Of a stretch of DNA of 6,747 nt, positions 5,878 through 6,747 are shown one piece after another (within the stretch, counting starts at the first letter, position 1; the number at the start of each line of letters is the position of its first letter). This DNA comes from CAYJUM01 sp964478915 (GTDB lineage Bacteria; Nitrospirota; Nitrospiria; Nitrospirales; Nitrospiraceae). The notes beneath the pieces are model-generated. The model had not been told where the DNA came from and searched no databases. It saw only the letters and a program-made list of their open reading frames with translations. A program made the translations under genes and the position numbers. The stretch spans positions 1-6,747 of the forward strand of contig CAYZKG010000137.1 of the NCBI GenBank assembly GCA_964478915.1, given 5' to 3'.

Positions 5878-6747
5878 ACGATCACCCTCATGAACCCTCG
5901 CCGATGGACCCCGAGCGAAGCGACCCGCTGCCCACGGAGGGGCACGCACAGGCCCTCGACGCCAGCCGCGCCTGGAAAGCCTTCCTGGCCCATCTGCGCC
6001 ATGAGCTGCGCACCCCGCTCAACGCCATGCTCGGCTATACCGAGATGTTGCTCGAGGATGCCGCGGAGCAGAACCAGCAGGAGCTGCTCCCTGATCTGCA
6101 CAAGATGCACGCCGCGAGCAACCAGCTCCTGGGGCGCGTCAATGAGCTGCTCGATCCGGTCAGGGTCGAAGCGGCTCAGGCGCAGGTCAGTCTGGAAGCC
6201 TTCGGTGCGACGCTGCAGCACGAGCTGCGGACCCCGATCACCGCCATCGTGGGCTATGGCGAACTGCTGCTGGAGGTTGCGGCAGAGCGAGGCCAGGAGG
6301 GCTCGACATCTGACCTGCACAAGATTCACGCGGCGGCCCAGCGCTTTCTCGGGCTGCTCAACGACCTCGTCCATGCCTCCGCTGTGAAAACCGACGGGCA
6401 AGATCCGGACCGACACGCACCTGATCCCCCCACCGCGCTGCAGGAGGCGTCGCCTGCGAGCGGTCCCCCGGGACGGGAAAGCCTCGCGCCCGAGCAAACC
6501 GGCTCGCTTCTCATCGTGGACGACCAGGAGATGAACCGCGATATGCTGTCGCGTCGGTTTCAGCGACGTGGCTACACCGCCGCCGTCGCAGCAGACGGCC
6601 AGCAGGCGTTGGCCATGATCGAGGCACAGCGGTTCGACCTGGTGCTCCTCGATATCATGATGCCGGGGATGAGCGGTCTCGAGCTGCTCAAGATCCTCCG
6701 CGAGCGCGCTTCCGCAGCAGAGCTGCCCGTCATCATGGCTACGGCGA
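5874..6747 (+). CDS. Tandem HisKA (DHp) domains plus receiver, no ATPase domain; 3' end beyond window
   Basis: This is an incomplete gene with no stop before the window edge; 291 residues are visible. The start is chosen for its 4-bp ATGA overlap with the receiver gene, implying translational coupling; the nearest purine-rich site (GGGAAGG, 5856-5862) is weak and distant. Residues 1-32 are a polar leader. DHp 1 is at about 33-98, with His43 in HELRTPLNA. DHp 2 is at about 106-171, with His116 in HELRTPITA. The two halves align without gaps over about 60 residues, so they are an internal duplication. Residues 172-209 are a Pro/Ala-rich linker where an HATPase_c domain would normally lie; no N box, DxGxG or GxGxG motif is present. 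A receiver begins at about 210 (Asp216/217, acceptor Asp260 in LLDIMMPGMSG, Thr290) and is cut by the edge. It cannot phosphorylate itself. It could be phosphorylated in trans, act as a phosphotransfer or dimerization module, or be inactive. An output domain past the edge (e.g. phosphatase, cyclase or GGDEF) is possible but unseen. Confidence 0.88.
   Translation, partial: MNDHPHEPSPMDPERSDPLPTEGHAQALDASRAWKAFLAHLRHELRTPLNAMLGYTEMLLEDAAEQNQQELLPDLHKMHAASNQLLGRVNELLDPVRVEAAQAQVSLEAFGATLQHELRTPITAIVGYGELLLEVAAERGQEGSTSDLHKIHAAAQRFLGLLNDLVHASAVKTDGQDPDRHAPDPPTALQEASPASGPPGRESLAPEQTGSLLIVDDQEMNRDMLSRRFQRRGYTAAVAADGQQALAMIEAQRFDLVLLDIMMPGMSGLELLKILRERASAAELPVIMATA

Noticed and set aside
5890..6387. 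Open + strand frame of 165 codons inside the last gene
   Set aside because: It is a shifted-frame shadow of the gene starting at 5874; its product is Arg/Ser/Cys/Pro-rich with no domain, whereas the 5874 frame gives two DHp domains and a receiver.
5799..6497. Open frame on the - strand (232 codons)
   Set aside because: It is antisense to the tandem DHp gene, whose + strand product has clear HELRTP and receiver motifs.

Overview
The window reads as one dense two-component signalling locus from a high-GC bacterium, with every convincing gene on the + strand. Three hybrid-kinase-type proteins plus a lone receiver, all built from closely related modules, suggest an environmental bacterium with an expanded signalling repertoire. 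NC10/Rokubacteria-like, Nitrospira-like or Chloroflexota-like lineages are possible, but the sequence alone does not fix the taxon and that guess is weak.

Layout. Positions 1-336 hold no confident gene. They contain a 9-bp perfect hairpin followed by TTTT (terminator-like, 154-184), a second 8-bp C/G-rich hairpin (209-230) and purine-rich repeat-like sequence. Positions 337-2078 are a damaged hybrid histidine kinase (HAMP - HisKA - HATPase - REC - REC). It starts abruptly at the HAMP domain, with no sensor or membrane segment, and a one-base deletion after position 1551 splits it into two overlapping frames (337-1617 and 1557-2078). A 132-bp gap follows. Positions 2211-5474 are an intact 1087-residue paralogue (three GAF domains - HisKA - HATPase - REC - REC). 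Positions 5500-5877 are a stand-alone receiver protein. From 5874 to the right edge runs an incomplete gene, overlapping the receiver gene by ATGA, that encodes two tandem HisKA-type (DHp) domains with no ATPase domain between or after them, then a receiver. It is open at the window end and easily missed for that reason.

How the genes may work together. The 25-bp gap and the 4-bp overlap make 2211-6747 look like one transcription unit. The GAF kinase is the only protein here with an intact catalytic ATPase domain and an intact reading frame. No HPt domain is visible. The most interesting reading, which is inference, is that the catalytic-domain-less tandem DHp protein acts as the histidine phosphotransfer or scaffold step between the kinase receivers and the output receivers. 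The damaged first gene and the second share a whole HisKA-HATPase-REC-REC cassette, including a 41-bp perfect DNA repeat, so they probably arose by duplication, after which the first copy decayed (or carries a sequencing error).
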